Assembly (NCBI GenBank): GCA_020740775.1
Contig: JAHEWK010000002.1
Span: forward strand, 2,852,001 to 2,916,000
Origin: Ilyonectria destructans
Lineage: Eukaryota > Ascomycota > Sordariomycetes > Hypocreales > Nectriaceae
Length of the DNA stretch: 64,000 nt
Reading direction: 5' to 3'
Positions 13,638 to 24,908 of this stretch are shown here, piece after piece; position 1 is the first letter of the stretch, and each line of letters begins with the position of its first letter. The notes below the pieces were generated by a model that was not told the origin of the DNA, ran no database searches, and saw only the letters and a program-made list of their open reading frames with translations. A program made the translations under genes and the position numbers.

Positions 13638-14595
13638 AAGATATCTACTTTCTATCTTACTCTTTAGACTGATATAGTATACTCTAATTATAGCTATACT
13701 TATAGCTTTTATTTTAATCTATACTATTTAATTTAAAGTAACTTAATTCTTATTTTAAAGCTATAAATTACAGCTAAAAAGTTTAAACTTAAAGATATTA
13801 GAAGAATATAAATTAATTAACCTAATAAACTGTATTTAGTATAGTTACTTATATTTAGCTGCTATATAATTTAATAGCTAGCCAGTCTAAATATAAATTT
13901 AAAACTATAAATTACTGCTAAAATAAGCTATCTTAAAATAATAATTTAAAACTATAAAAGTAAAATAACTTCTCCAGCTGAAAAGGTATTTTTAAATAGC
14001 TTATATAGCTCTAGCTATATAATATAGATTATATAGCTGATATATAATATAGTATTAGTTAACTTATAGCTAAAGAATTAATATAAGAATTTAAGGGAAT
14101 TAAATTATAGAGGGATATTATAGAAAAAGTTTAAAAAAGATAAAAAACTGTAATTAGATTTATAATTAATAGATTAAGTTTCTTATTATATTTATATAAG
14201 AATATAACTATATAAAATTTAAAATAGTAGTTAGAATAGTAATTTTAATAATAAAGCTTTAATATATATATATCTAAAAAGAGAATTAAAAGCTTAATAG
14301 TAAAAAGAAATTACTAATAATAAAATTAATAATACAGACTATATACTTAATCTATTTAAGAGTAATTAACTTAATTAAATTAAATTTATTCTTAATAATC
14401 CTAAAGTAAAATTTAAAGGAATATACCAGGCTTAAGTTACTCTATTAAAAGATAAAGCAGTATTCTCAATTTCTCAATACATTTATTCTAGTAGGCAGCT
14501 CTATAGCACTATAGCCTATAATCTCTACAGAGTATTAGATGATATATGCACATATAGTATCTAATATCGGCTAATCAAAACGTACATCTACACAA

Positions 14596-14705
14596 TGCCC
14601 GATGGGTTTTCTCTATCGGTCTGTACGTCTACCCCATCGGTCTGTGTGTTTACCCATCGGTCCGTGCGTCTACCCCATCGGTCCGTGTGTTTACCCATCG
14701 GTCCG
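14596..14705 (+). repeat. Alternating 20/21-bp tandem repeat at the AT-block border
   Basis: Units of the form CGGTCYGTRYGTYTACCCCAT (21 bp) alternate with a 20-bp version that has one C less. About four to five units are visible, making a roughly 41-bp higher-order unit repeated twice. The array lies just where AT-rich DNA gives way to gene-rich DNA. Confidence 0.85.
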
Positions 14706-14840
14706 GGGGTACGAGTGCAGTATTGTACCCCTAGCCAGTAGCTAGTTACTCTGTTTTAGAAAATCTGGTGCATCTCAATCTTTCCGCATGTGCGTGTATT
14801 TCCAATTTGATGCTTCAAGGAACTTCACATACCTCGCAAA

Positions 14841-16027
14841 ATGGCATCACAAGATAAGTTTTCGCGCTTTAACATACAAACAATCGCATACAAGGAGGTC
14901 CAAGGCCATAAAATAAATCTTGACATTCTGATTCCCAAGAATCTGACTTCAGGAACGTACCCTTTGATAGTGCGATTTCACGGAGGTTTTCTGGTAAGAT
15001 ACCCTTGCAAGACAACAGCACAAGATGGCAAAAGAAAATTGGACGATCCCTGTCGAGGCCGGCAGCCACTGCGTGTTTGTGCACCAGACGAACCACAAGC
15101 TACAGTGGTTGACCACGATATCAACTGAACCCTTATTTCTCCATCCGCCAATCGATGATTGCTGACTGGTAATTAGATCAGTAGTGCCAGTCTTTACCCC
15201 GACTGGTTTCAGCCCTGGCTAGTTGAATATGCTCTCCAACACAAAGCTATCATGGTCTCACCAAATTACCGTTTGATGCCTGAGGCGGCTGGGCTTGATG
15301 TCCTGGAAGATTTGTCCGACATATGGAGCTTCGTCCATGGTGATCTGCAAACGCGACTCGGCAATGGCCTCAAGGTGAGCTACGACCAGATCCTTGTCAC
15401 CGGGGATAGCGCAGGTTTGTCTCCCAACACTGAAGATGGTAACCCTTTCTTGCTGATTATCATGATCTAGGCGGTTGGCTTGCCGTTCAGTCCGCGCTTT
15501 CTCCGTTTACCAAGGCACAAGCGGTCATAACATCGTGCCCCATGATCGACATCAAAATCCCGTTCTTTACAACGGCCTTTGAGAGAAGCATCCTTGGATT
15601 TCCGATGATGCCTGCAGATAAAGTCGATAATTACATTGCCAATCTCAAAGGAAAGCCTGTCGTCTCCTCCGCCTCACCGCCAGATCGACTGGACCTCGCA
15701 CTCGCAGCGATTCAACATGGAAAGTACGCTGAAATACTTGGTGAAGATCCCTCTTTATACCCAATGCATAAAGTGAAAGAAGTTGAATCTATACCCCCTA
15801 TGCTCATCATGCACGGGATGAATGATTCTGCGGTGCCGTATAGGTCAAGCGAGGCATTTGTGGAGCAAGTCAAAGCAGTACATCCGGAGACGAGGATCAT
15901 GTATAAAGCTGTGCCGGACCTCGAACATGGCTTTGATCTACAGGCCACTTTGGAAACACATTGGCTCAAAGATGGATTGGATTTCATTACACCGATCTGG
16001 CTTGGTTCTGCTGCCAATGGGAAGTAG
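14841..16027 (+). CDS. Alpha/beta hydrolase (HSL/abhydrolase_3 type), three exons
   Basis: A probable esterase/lipase-like hydrolase of 315 residues. Inferred exons are 14841-14993, 15177-15414 and 15471-16027; the joined length is divisible by three and the introns have GT-AG ends. HGGF near residue 48 is the oxyanion-hole motif. GDSAGG, rebuilt across intron 2, carries the nucleophile Ser. MHGMNDSAVP holds the likely acid Asp and LEHGFD the catalytic His, so the triad appears complete. The start ATG follows an in-context CAAA. There is no signal peptide, so it is probably cytosolic. It converges on the P450 gene. It could release aromatic acids from esters, but the substrate cannot be read from sequence. 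Confidence 0.85.
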
Positions 16028-16494
16028 CTCTCTTAAAAGAACATCCCCTATAGTGAATTCTTGCCATATACGTCTTTGAAGTTACAATACCTAGCCCTTG
16101 TGATCTGACTTAAGCTTTGTCAAACTTGAGTGTTGTATCTTCTAGCATATTTACAGCCGAAGGTTCCTCCTATGAGTGAATGAAATGCCTAGTAAAAGCC
16201 CCGGCGGAACCACCCAACCAGATAATATGACCTAGTAGAACATTGAACGGAACTTTGCGGGAAGTCTTCTGCGAACGACTACTCTGACATCTATAGGCCG
16301 AAGCAAATCGACTCTTAAACGTTTGGAAGCCCTTATAATGTTGCTAACGACATATCAATACGTGAAGCTATGGCCTGGCTATTTGCTGAACCTTTCTCAA
16401 TTGACAACCTAGTTTGAAACAGAGCAGCGACCTTGGAATCAAATTTGTAGAACGCAATTGCAACACAAAAACAATCCAACTGCAGGATGGCCCA
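16028..16494. other. Convergent 3' spacer
   Basis: This lies between the stop codons of the hydrolase (plus) and the P450 (minus). It presumably holds both 3' UTRs. I see no gene in it. Confidence 0.6.
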
Positions 16495-18631
16495 TCAAAC
16501 AACGGCCTTCTTCTCCCGTCGTTCCACCTTTGCCATTATATCAAATTGCTTAACGAACCAGTGATTCGCAATCTTACACTCCTTGTCTGAGTCGATCAAG
16601 GTTATCGTAAACTGCCGCATAATAGAGGGAACAATTTTGTGAACTTCGAGCAACGCGATCTAACTCAAGTGTATCAGTGATATAAACGCTTACGACCAAC
16701 AGGCTAGAAACTCACATTCTTTCCAATGCAGGTGCGAGGCCCTGCCCCAAACTGAATGAATGTTAGTACCTCCTATGAGCGATATAATTCTCTGGATTGT
16801 GTAATTTCGTACCTGAAACATGTATTTGTTCATGTCGGCGGCATCTGGTCGCAGCCAGCGCTCAGGATTGAACACATCTGCATCGTCTCCAAAGGCCTTT
16901 TTATCGAAATGGACAATGTGGGCGTTGATACCAACACGCGTCTAATATATGGTCAGCTTGGAATCTATTATGAACATTCGCAGGGCGAGGCTTGAACTAA
17001 CGCCCTCCTTGAAGTATCTTTCGCAGATCTCAGCTCCACCCTTTGGAACTAGCCTCGGCAGCGTTAAGCCCACACCTGGGAAGTACCGCATAGCTTCTTT
17101 CAACACGGCACACAAGTATGGAAGCTTCATCGTTTCGTTGTATTGGATTGGATCACTCAGCTGTCCAGCCTGGTCTGCATCATCAATTTCGCGCTGCAGT
17201 TTGGCCTTACAAGCCGAATTTTTGCTCAGAAAATAAAAGACTGATCGGAGGGCAATCGCAGTAGAATCGTTGCCGGCAGCGCTATCAAATTAAGGTCAGT
17301 CGAGCACTACTTTTGTTGGAGTTTGATGTTGATATGAGCAAAAATTGGAGAAAAAAAAAGGGGCGGCGGCTTCCAAGATGGTTTGAAGGTAGGTTGGCTG
17401 TGGGGGTGAGTACCTACATAGCAGTGAAAGATTCCGTATAAATGTCATCCATCGAGAAGTCTTTGTTCTTTTCTTCAATCTCAAACATCTTCCCTAGCAT
17501 ATCTGGACGCTGGACTACCGCAGACTTTCGGTCATCGACATGTACCTTGGAAACTCGAATGATTTCTTTCATGCTTTCAGCGGCTGTGCGCAGCCTTTTG
17601 TTAGTGTACTGGAGCAAGGGAACTAGCGGCCTCAGATACGGCATCGCACCAGCCTAGCAATGTTCGTTAGTGTTCTGTCTCATTCCCTCGGAGAGATAAC
17701 AACGTACCGTGGTTGTCTAGGGGAGCATGTCGTCCAACATCTTCATATAATCTTTATAATCTCTCCTCTCTTCAATGAAGCCAAAAGGTCTTCCATAAAA
17801 TAGTCCACCAATGACATCGAAGGTATACCTGGTTGGGAACTATTAGAGAGCCCTGAAAGATATAATTCTGTGGCATGGGAACGTATGAGAAACGCAAGCA
17901 TACATTTGGAGCCATTCGGTTAGATTGATCGGTTTCCCAGCCAGAGCAGCCTCATCTAGGGCTTCGAGGAATGCTACCCCGCAATTATCGACGTATCGTT
18001 CCGCCTCTAGAATAGACGTCATCGAGTACAGTGCATTGACTTGTCTGCGTCGAGCCGAGTGGGTTTTTGAATCTAACTGGGTGAACACATCCCCGTGGAC
18101 GGCTGATCCAGATAGTCAGTAAAGCGGGTCAAGACAAATCAGGGGCACATACAAATGTTCGGGGCGTAATTGGTGTAGAAATCAGTCTGTAGAGGCATTA
18201 GATACTTCGTAACGGCTAGTCCACGGGAAATGGCACATACCTTTGCCCAAGATCCCTTGACCGTATAAACTATTTTGATTGCATCTGGATCTGCGATGGA
18301 CCCTTCGTCCGGAGCGATTCGCACTATCGGTCCTAAAGCAGCAAGTCAAAACCATGAAGATTCCAGAATTGATCTGTAAAGTGACTCTACCGTGCTTTTC
18401 ATGTAGCTTACGAAGCGTCTTTTGCATTTTGCCTCCCTTGAATTGAATGGCAAGCCACACTCGAGAAATAGAAGCCCAGAATGGACCGGGAACGTCGCTC
18501 AAATTGGCAAAAAGGCGTTGGTATGCCACCCAACATGAAGCAAATAGGACGAATGCCGCCGGCAGGAGGACCATTCGATTCTGGGAGGCTATCATAACGA
18601 TAGCATCCATGTTTTGGATCATATTGAGCAA
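16495..18631 (-). CDS. Cytochrome P450, pisatin-demethylase-like, with one in-frame stop
   Basis: A microsomal monooxygenase of 510 codons in ten inferred exons (18391-18631, 18241-18332, 18153-18186, 17904-18102, 17708-17828, 17418-17653, 17002-17281, 16813-16941, 16716-16751, 16495-16659). All phases agree. Visible parts: N-terminal membrane anchor (about residues 18-42); proline hinge DVPGPF; I-helix AGNDSTA; K-helix KEAMR (ExxR); NPERW; and heme loop FGAGPRTCIG with the axial Cys. The I- to K-helix stretch resembles the fungal pisatin demethylase/benzoate-hydroxylase-like group, which oxidises aromatic or phytoalexin substrates. A TAG at 17717-17719, where related proteins keep a coding residue, interrupts exon 5. 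No alternative donor removes it cleanly, so this allele may be inactive. Confidence 0.85.
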
Positions 18632-18736
18632 TTAAGATTGGCGTAATCGGAAAGGATAAGGCGACACAGTTGAGCTGGGCAAGTCACGATATCAAAACTT
18701 TCAGCTGGTATTTGAGGATGCTACCGAGGGAGCCCC

Positions 18737-18750
18737 AGGTGTTATATAGA
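18737..18750 (-). promoter_or_regulatory. Candidate TATA box of the P450 gene
   Basis: On the minus strand CTATATAAC lies about 110 bp upstream of the P450 ATG at 18631, a usual spacing for a fungal TATA element. This is motif-based only. Confidence 0.35.
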
Positions 18751-18759
18751 TGCAGCCAC

Positions 18760-19311
18760 TTCATAATGGTGGGGGAGGCGGCCCTAGCCCCCAGCACCCG
18801 GTGCTGGGGATTCAATGCGTACAATTTTGGGTACATGGATAGGCCGGAAAAATCAATAGTGGGTTAGAGGGTGATCAAAGTTCCGATGGGTAAACGCCTC
18901 GCGGCCCCGCGGGGCTGGCTCCTGGTAAGTGGAGGCCGGCAACGTGGGAGGTAATGGTCGGCGTAATACGGGATATGGTGATGAGACATGGGGCACATTT
19001 GACCCCTTGGTCCATTCCCGTCGTGAAGCTGAGCGTGGGAGTCTGCAACCCGGGAGTCGAACTATGTTGCTAGCTTACCCAGTGCTAGCCATCGCGCCTA
19101 TCCCTTCAATGACGTTGTCGCAGTTGGACATAGACATTTGATCTATCGGTGCACGAGTTCGATTTGGTTTGGATCATTGGGTACCCTTGTAACTTAACAA
19201 TGTAGATAAAGAAAACACCAGCGATATGCACACAATACGCGAGGAGGCCCAAAATGAAGCAAAGTCATGTAACCCTACAAACAATGGACGGTGTCTGTTG
19301 AAGATCTGCAC
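18760..19311. other. Spacer between P450 and aldehyde dehydrogenase
   Basis: This is the upstream region of the P450 and downstream region of the dehydrogenase. It includes GC-rich patches (near 18,780 and 18,900) and a short palindrome GCTAGC...GCTAGC near 19,069-19,088. I see no gene. Confidence 0.5.
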
Positions 19312-21258
19312 TCAGAGTACGCTCTTGTACAACTGGATCGTCTGAAGACTACAATAACCCAGCATGCCGTCAATGCCCCATTCACCGCCAAACCCACTTT
19401 CTTTGTGGCCATGTAAGGTTCCCTGTGGAACAGGCATGGCGTTGCTGTTGATCCATACGGAACCTACGTCCAATCTCCTTGCCACACGGGCCGCAGTTTC
19501 CACGTTGCGAGTCCATATAGTCGCCCCAAGTCCTGACTTGGTGTCGTTGGCGCGACGGATCACCTCTTCTTCCGTCTTCCATGACAGCATGGGGACGATG
19601 GGTCCTAGGAAACTCATTAGATAAATTGGAATAGGGGCAAGACATCTACCAACCGAACGGCTCCTCTGTGACTATTTTGGAATTATCGGGTGGTCTGTCC
19701 AAAATTGCAGGTTGGAAGAAGCATGATGCAGCTTGGTCACGCTTGAAGTCACCACCGAGCGCAAACTTATATCCATTCGACTTGCAGTCATCAAAGAATG
19801 CCTGCACAATTCCAGTTTGCATCTTGTTCTGCACGGGGCCTATCATGACACCCTTGTCAAGTGGCTGACCGACGAGCAGCTTCTGCACATTGCCAACAAA
19901 GGCTGGGAGAAACTGTGCGTAAATCTCTTCGTGGACATATATTCGCTTCGAAGCCAAACAAACCTGCCAACGGGTAAGCCCACATGAATCTCGGAATCCC
20001 TTCATTGCATTGACCTACCTGGCCAGAATTCAGGAAACATCCCAGAGCCAGTCGAGCCGCCACCTTTTCGATGTCCACGTCTGAGAAGATGATAGTTGCA
20101 TCATTGCCGCCGCTATGCAGTGTAAGTTGCTACTTCGTGGTACGATATTGGGAGATTGTCGCTCACAGTTCCAGTGTGACTCGCTTCAGTGTTCTAGAAG
20201 CAGCTACTAGAACCTTCTTCCCGGTAGCCGTGGATCCCGTAAAACTGACCTTGTGGATACCCGGGTGCTCTGTCATCAGAGGACCAGTGAGGTCGTCTCC
20301 ACTGAGTGCTTGAAGTACTCCTGGAGGGAAAAAAGATCTTCCAATCTCGGCAAGTTTCAGGCACGAATATGGAGCGAAAGGCCTAAACAATATTTAATGA
20401 AAGGCATCATGCCAGATAGGATCCCGACTTACGATGGCTTGAGAATGATACAGTTTCCAGTAACAAGGGCCTGGGCTACTTTGCCAGCCGCTACGAGGAC
20501 AATCAGTTGTGATGGACTTCAAAGGCGCGCATGGATACGTACCAAGGACTAGAGGGACTGTGTGCCACGGTTAGCGAAAGCTCTCGACGCCTGTGCGGTG
20601 GATGACTCCTACAGTTCCACGGGACTATGCCAGCCACAACACCTGGGTCGATCAGGACCAGTCACACAAGCCATCAATATACCACGTACCAAGGGGACAG
20701 CATCTCGTAATTATGCGAACCCTCTCGTCGTCTTGAATAACCTTCTCTGCCGGCGGCGTGATATTTGCTATTTTTAACGATAGTTAGCGGTGGGAAGAAA
20801 TCTCCAAGGCAGACTACGTACCAAAGTAAGAGATAAATTTGACTGTGTCATCAATCTCCAAATGTCCAAATGGTGCCTTTACGGTTGGCCCAAGTTAGTC
20901 TGGTTGACCAAATTTGCCTGAAGAAGAGCAGACAAGCGTATACCGGTCTTCCGATCTCCTGCGCCAAGAGCGTCATGAAGTCGTCTCTGTGTTTTTCAAT
21001 CTCCTCTTCGAATGCCTGAAGACATCTCTGCCGCTGTTCGAATGGCGTTTCAGACCAAGCCGTAAATGCGCTTTGTGCCGCAGTGACAGCAGCGTTGACA
21101 TCATTCTCCGTCGCGATCGGGACTTCCCAGAGTGGTTTATTCGTCGCAGGGTTAACAGAGCGACGCTTGGTGATGCTTGTGCATAGCTCGCTTCCAATGA
21201 TGTTGTGGAAGGATGTAAAGTCGACTCGGCCGGTCTCGGTGCCTTTTCCGCCAATCAT
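19312..21258 (-). CDS. Aldehyde dehydrogenase (NAD(P)-dependent), ten exons
   Basis: It oxidises an aldehyde to the acid. All landmarks of the ALDH superfamily can be joined through nine GT-AG introns: VPWNFPLVL, GNCIILKPS, FTGSTATGKKV (cofactor binding), VTLELGGND with the general-base Glu, NSGQVC with the catalytic Cys, EEPFGPIVPM and KESGFGGEWG. The product is about 480-490 residues and I see no in-frame stop. Exon 1 is 20944-21258 and the last exon ends at 19312. One inferred exon, coding for FPLVL, is only 15 nt. The N-terminal Asn-Pro-Ala-Thr (SVNPATNKPLWEVP) is typical of vanillin/benzaldehyde/succinate-semialdehyde-type members, but the substrate is not determined. It is divergent from the decarboxylase-like gene. 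Confidence 0.88.
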
Positions 21259-21671
21259 CTCGAAACACGATGGAAGAGATTATTCAAACTCAGGTTGAAG
21301 TCACAATGCGCAGGGACTCTGATGTGAATCTAGTCATGTGAACGCGCCCCTGCCTTTCCATATGAGAAATTCTACAGCAATATTGGCGATATCCAGCAGT
21401 CTGGTGGGCGATATGAAACGTCCGCCATTGTCCAAAGTTTCTCCATCCGGCCCGGTGGATGCGTCGAAGCAGGGATACGGCCGGGTTGTCATCCCCGCTT
21501 TGCCGACTGGGGCCGCCTGGGTCAACACCACTAAGGGTGAGGAGATTATGCTCTTTACTATTTACTTTAATTAATTTCGTGCAATTTGAATTTGAATTTA
21601 ACCAAGTGTCGGCACTGGCAACCCTTGTAATACCAAAAGCCACAATCGCCTTCACGGCCTTCTTGACAAAA
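21259..21671. promoter_or_regulatory. Shared divergent promoter region of ALDH and decarboxylase-like genes
   Basis: A 413-bp spacer separates the two start codons, suggesting co-regulation. A minus-strand open frame (21334-21531) contains NGGRFISPTRLLDIANIAVE and looks somewhat protein-like. I could not identify it or connect it to a gene; it may be a remnant or an upstream exon. Confidence 0.4.
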
Positions 21672-22377
21672 ATGGGTATCGAGGATTTGATGGTGATTTT
21701 TTCCCATCCTTTGCTCTGCATTGCTGGCTGACAAGTTGCATATAGAACACGCGCGTTCAGTACCACTATACCGAGGGTATAGACTGGTCATATGAGCTAT
21801 TCTACAGGTCACCGGTAATCATGACAAGTCCTCTATGGAGTAGAAGCTTTTTCTAACTACAAGTGTCAACAAAGGAACGATTGGTCTACCGAGTTGTCAC
21901 GGGACCGCTTGCAGGACGGACAAACTATGTCAGAGCTTGGTATCAAGAAATCATTCCAAAGCGGATGTATAAAATATCGTGGATGGAAGGTAAGCACGCA
22001 GAACGTCCAAGTTGCCCGTTATATGTGACTCGGCTAATATGTGATTAGAAACGGGCACCATAGTGTCTCAAATTATCGACCTCGTTGAGAAAAAGGTTTG
22101 GACCTGGGGAGCGTTCTCAAAGGGGCACCATGTAAGTCTAAATCTCTTGTATTTGGAGGAAGACAAATGCGATTTTTAACATATGCTTTACCAATAGGAG
22201 AACAGAGACATCTGCCAAGGAAAGAAAATGACACATCTTGATCAGTGGCGGGAGCTTGCCAAGATAGGCATCCAGACTGACCGTCATGTGGTTTGTTGCT
22301 CGGGAATCATTGATGAAATACTTCAAGGCCCTGGGGACAAACTTCCAGTAATCGAGGATAGCTGGCCTACTCTGTAG
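21672..22377 (+). CDS. Phenolic acid decarboxylase-like protein, five exons
   Basis: A 155-residue protein whose exons are 21672-21692, 21746-21814, 21875-21989, 22049-22131 and 22198-22377. The total of 468 nt is divisible by three, and each intron has GT-AG ends with a CTAAC/CTGAC-type branch site. The order of conserved pieces matches small beta-barrel phenolic acid decarboxylases: HYTEGIDWSYELFYR; YRVVTGPLAGR; MYKISWMEETGTIVS; AFSKGH; and LAKIGIQTDRH. This family converts hydroxycinnamates such as ferulate and p-coumarate to vinylphenols and CO2. The N-terminus is short and the first exon is the least certain part; an upstream ATG is possible. It shares a spacer with the ALDH gene and converges on the FAH-family gene. 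Confidence 0.72.
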
Positions 22378-22981
22378 CGATTAGTTAAATTAGTCTCTCC
22401 CTGTTTTAACAGGGTTTTATAGCTCGATATACTTAGTGTTTATTTTGCCGCACCCGCTACGTCTCATATACTCACCTTCTCAACTTATGCGAAATATTAC
22501 ATACCATGGGGATGTGGTTAGAGCAGGACAAGAGCAACAAGGTGTCTTAAAACAAGGCATTAGAATACAACGTGTCAGAACACAGGGCATCTGAAGACTC
22601 TTCAGGGAGGCCACATATTCAACACTAGGTCAGCTAACCACATTATTTTAATTTTTAATAACTACAGTCCTCTTCTAATGGCGACGTGTTTCTGATCTCA
22701 TGTCTATTCTATGTGCGTAATTTTGTCCAGCCTGACTAATATAACCTCTGTCATAGCATTGCGACATACTTGCCAATAGTGTTTGTCACATCTATCACAC
22801 AGTCAGATCTCCAACGCCTACTAGGCTCAGCATAAGCACCAAATCCCGGGCTCTGGTCAGTCCTACCAGGCAGCTTACAACTGAAGGCATAAGGAGCCGT
22901 TCCGGTCCTCTGTTCGATAGGAATCAAGAGTTTTTACCCGCATCAATGCAATCTCTTCTTTAATATGTAACAGTGTCCCAT
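22378..22981. other. Convergent spacer, no gene seen
   Basis: About 600 bp lie between the decarboxylase-like and FAH-family stop codons. Both 3' UTRs would lie here. I found no coding or repeat signal. Confidence 0.55.
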
Positions 22982-24114
22982 TTAAATATAATCCACAACA
23001 TTAACTAAAGTGGACAGGTTCTCGATGCAGACCTTCACGCTGGTGCCGTGATTTAGTGCCACCCGAGGCTTTCGGAACCACCCTATTCCTGGTGGTGTGC
23101 CCGTGAGGATGATGTCGCCCTGTGTCAAGGTGTGGCCCCGAGACAAGCGTGCAACGATTTGGCGTATATTGAAAATCATTTGGCTGGGATCAGAGTCTTT
23201 AGTAAACTTAAAGCTATTTATAATCCGGTCATTGGGACTCTCACCTAGTTGAGGAATCTTGCATTAGCTTATCATCAATGTAGGTCTTGATAGACAAGTC
23301 ATCTCCGTTGACACAATTTGGCGAAACAACGACGGGGCCTTCTCAGTTAATAAGTTGGTGTTGCTTTGAGGATGTTTGCAAATGCCTTTACGAACCCACG
23401 GGACAAAAAGTATCAAACCCCTTTCCCCATGACCACTGAGAGCCTGCCAGCTGCTGGACTCTCGCCGTGACATCATTGCTGTTTGCATACCCAAGCACAT
23501 AGTTCATAGCATCTGATTCGGCAATGTCCTTGCCTGTATTGCTAATGATAATAGCAAGCTCTCCTTCGTAGTCGGCGCTGCCGTCTTGTGCCAACTTTGG
23601 TACCTCAATTTTAGAAGGCGATGGGCCTGTGAGGGTCGAGACGGGTTTCATAAACAGATCCGGGTCCTTTGGGATGGGAAGACCAGCCTCCTGTGGTGGA
23701 GTTGGAATGGTTAGCCCAGGAACCACCGAGCTTAGACCCGTGGAGAATTTGAAGGCTTTGCTTACTGCGGCGTGGTCTCGGTAATTTAGCCCGATACACC
23801 AAATGTTTCCCACATCTCGCTGAGTGAGTGGTGTAAGGATCTATATGTGCTCTCACTTAGCGCACTGCTGGGAAAGTTTGACAGGGCGTCCGATTTCTAG
23901 GGTCGAAAGCTTGGTAGTGGAAACATACTTCTTTGACAGTCCGACGGTGTTGAGTGACCAGGCCGGTGAAAGCATCACCTTCAATAATGGCCGCTTGCAA
24001 ATGTTCGCCATTCAAGATAGCTAATCCGACGTCTGTCGTAGTATTGACTGGCTGGCCGAGATAAATTTTGTCGTCTTCGCCAACAAAACGTATAAGATGG
24101 GTCCAGTTTGCCAT
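22982..24114 (-). CDS. Fumarylacetoacetate hydrolase family protein, four exons
   Basis: An FAH-fold enzyme of about 305 residues; the family cleaves or isomerises 2,4-dioxo acids at the end of aromatic ring catabolism. Exon 1 is 23929-24114 and exon 2 starts at 23840, entered through an acceptor that gives KEILTPLTQRDVGNIWCIGL. The last exon (STSQMIFNIRQIV onward) ends at 22982. Family landmarks: CIGLNYRDHA, DYEGELAIII with metal-binding acidic residues, GYANSNDVTAR, QWSWGKGFDTFCPVGP and ILTGTPPGIG. No lesion is seen. The exact substrate (fumarylacetoacetate, acylpyruvate or a homoprotocatechuate intermediate) cannot be told. Position next to ALDH, P450 and decarboxylase supports a catabolic role. 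Confidence 0.87.
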
Positions 24115-24908
24115 GCTGAGGATATGAGGATACTTGAATAATGTAAGTTATCAAGTTTAAGCGAATTAACGGTGTCGGATCTTTATCCCGTCCCTGGGTT
24201 ACATAATAAACCTTTTTCAGAAATAGAATTCTCTTCTTAAAGAGTACAAAAAGTCAGCCCCATTTGCCCCACTTCGCCGAAAGGAAAAGGTCAGGAGACG
24301 GGGTTTCTTCGCTTTGTAAAATTCAAGAGTCCCTAGGCTGAATCTGGGTGCAATGGGTAATCCCAATCAGTCGCGTGCTAATTCCTTACAATATTCCCAT
24401 CTTTCTCCACTCGAGCGATCCATTCGCCTAGCATTTTACCTCCTTAGGAAACATCCCCCACCGGCCCCTCCCTATTGAGACACTTGTGAGAGGTTACCCC
24501 ACATCAGCCTAATGAATTGCCACTTGGTGACCAGAGAGCCCAAAGTATGTAGCACAATCCACAGGAGGTACGGCTGGAGGTGGGGTAGCAAATTCATGCC
24601 GTCAAATTCCTCTTCAATGTCGTGTTAAGACAAAGGCTCTGGGTCTCGGCTGTGGTTTGTTTTACCGTCGACAACGGTGAGACTAAGCGGGCAAGAGTTG
24701 AATAGATGGCTGACCCTGGCCTTTTTCGCTGTTAGCCCCAGCTACAACCTCCTCCCCAAAATCCTCGTCGTATTGGTGCAGTGCCAGGTTTTTTGACACC
24801 TGGCATCTGATGAACAGTGTGCGGATCGATATTTGCTAGAGCCGGCGCAGGGACAGAAGCGATTTGTGGGGAGATCTGCGCAACATGCCAACCGCGATCT
24901 CAGACTCA
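24115..24908. other. Intergenic region, FAH promoter side
   Basis: About 790 bp lie between the FAH-family start and the 3' end of the next minus-strand gene. It is mixed in composition with no recognised gene. The FAH promoter should lie in the first few hundred bases. Confidence 0.5.

Larger units (their letters stand above)
11400..14480. other. Extreme AT-rich tract without coding signal
   Basis: This is the most AT-dominated part of the window, almost entirely A/T runs, with a small pocket of more normal composition near 11,390-11,500. I see no coding trace on either strand. It contains the duplicated segment and the 12-bp tandem array listed separately. It looks like an AT isochore formed by RIP spread. 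Confidence 0.7.

Noticed and set aside
1..14480. CRISPR-like or centromere-type array in the AT block
   Set aside because: The only regular array is the 12-bp unit without spacers. The rest is RIP-degraded transposon sequence.
19035..19110. tRNA-like look on the minus strand (GTTCGACTC and a GCTAGC stem)
   Set aside because: No acceptor stem pairs, the T-arm lacks its GG...CC stem and the spacing of arms is wrong. Treated as chance.
23611..24114. An extra reading of the FAH-family gene through LSTLEIGRPVKLSQQCAK
   Set aside because: That frame lies inside the intron and would need an intron under 20 nt. The acceptor at 23841 gives a continuous family-like protein instead.
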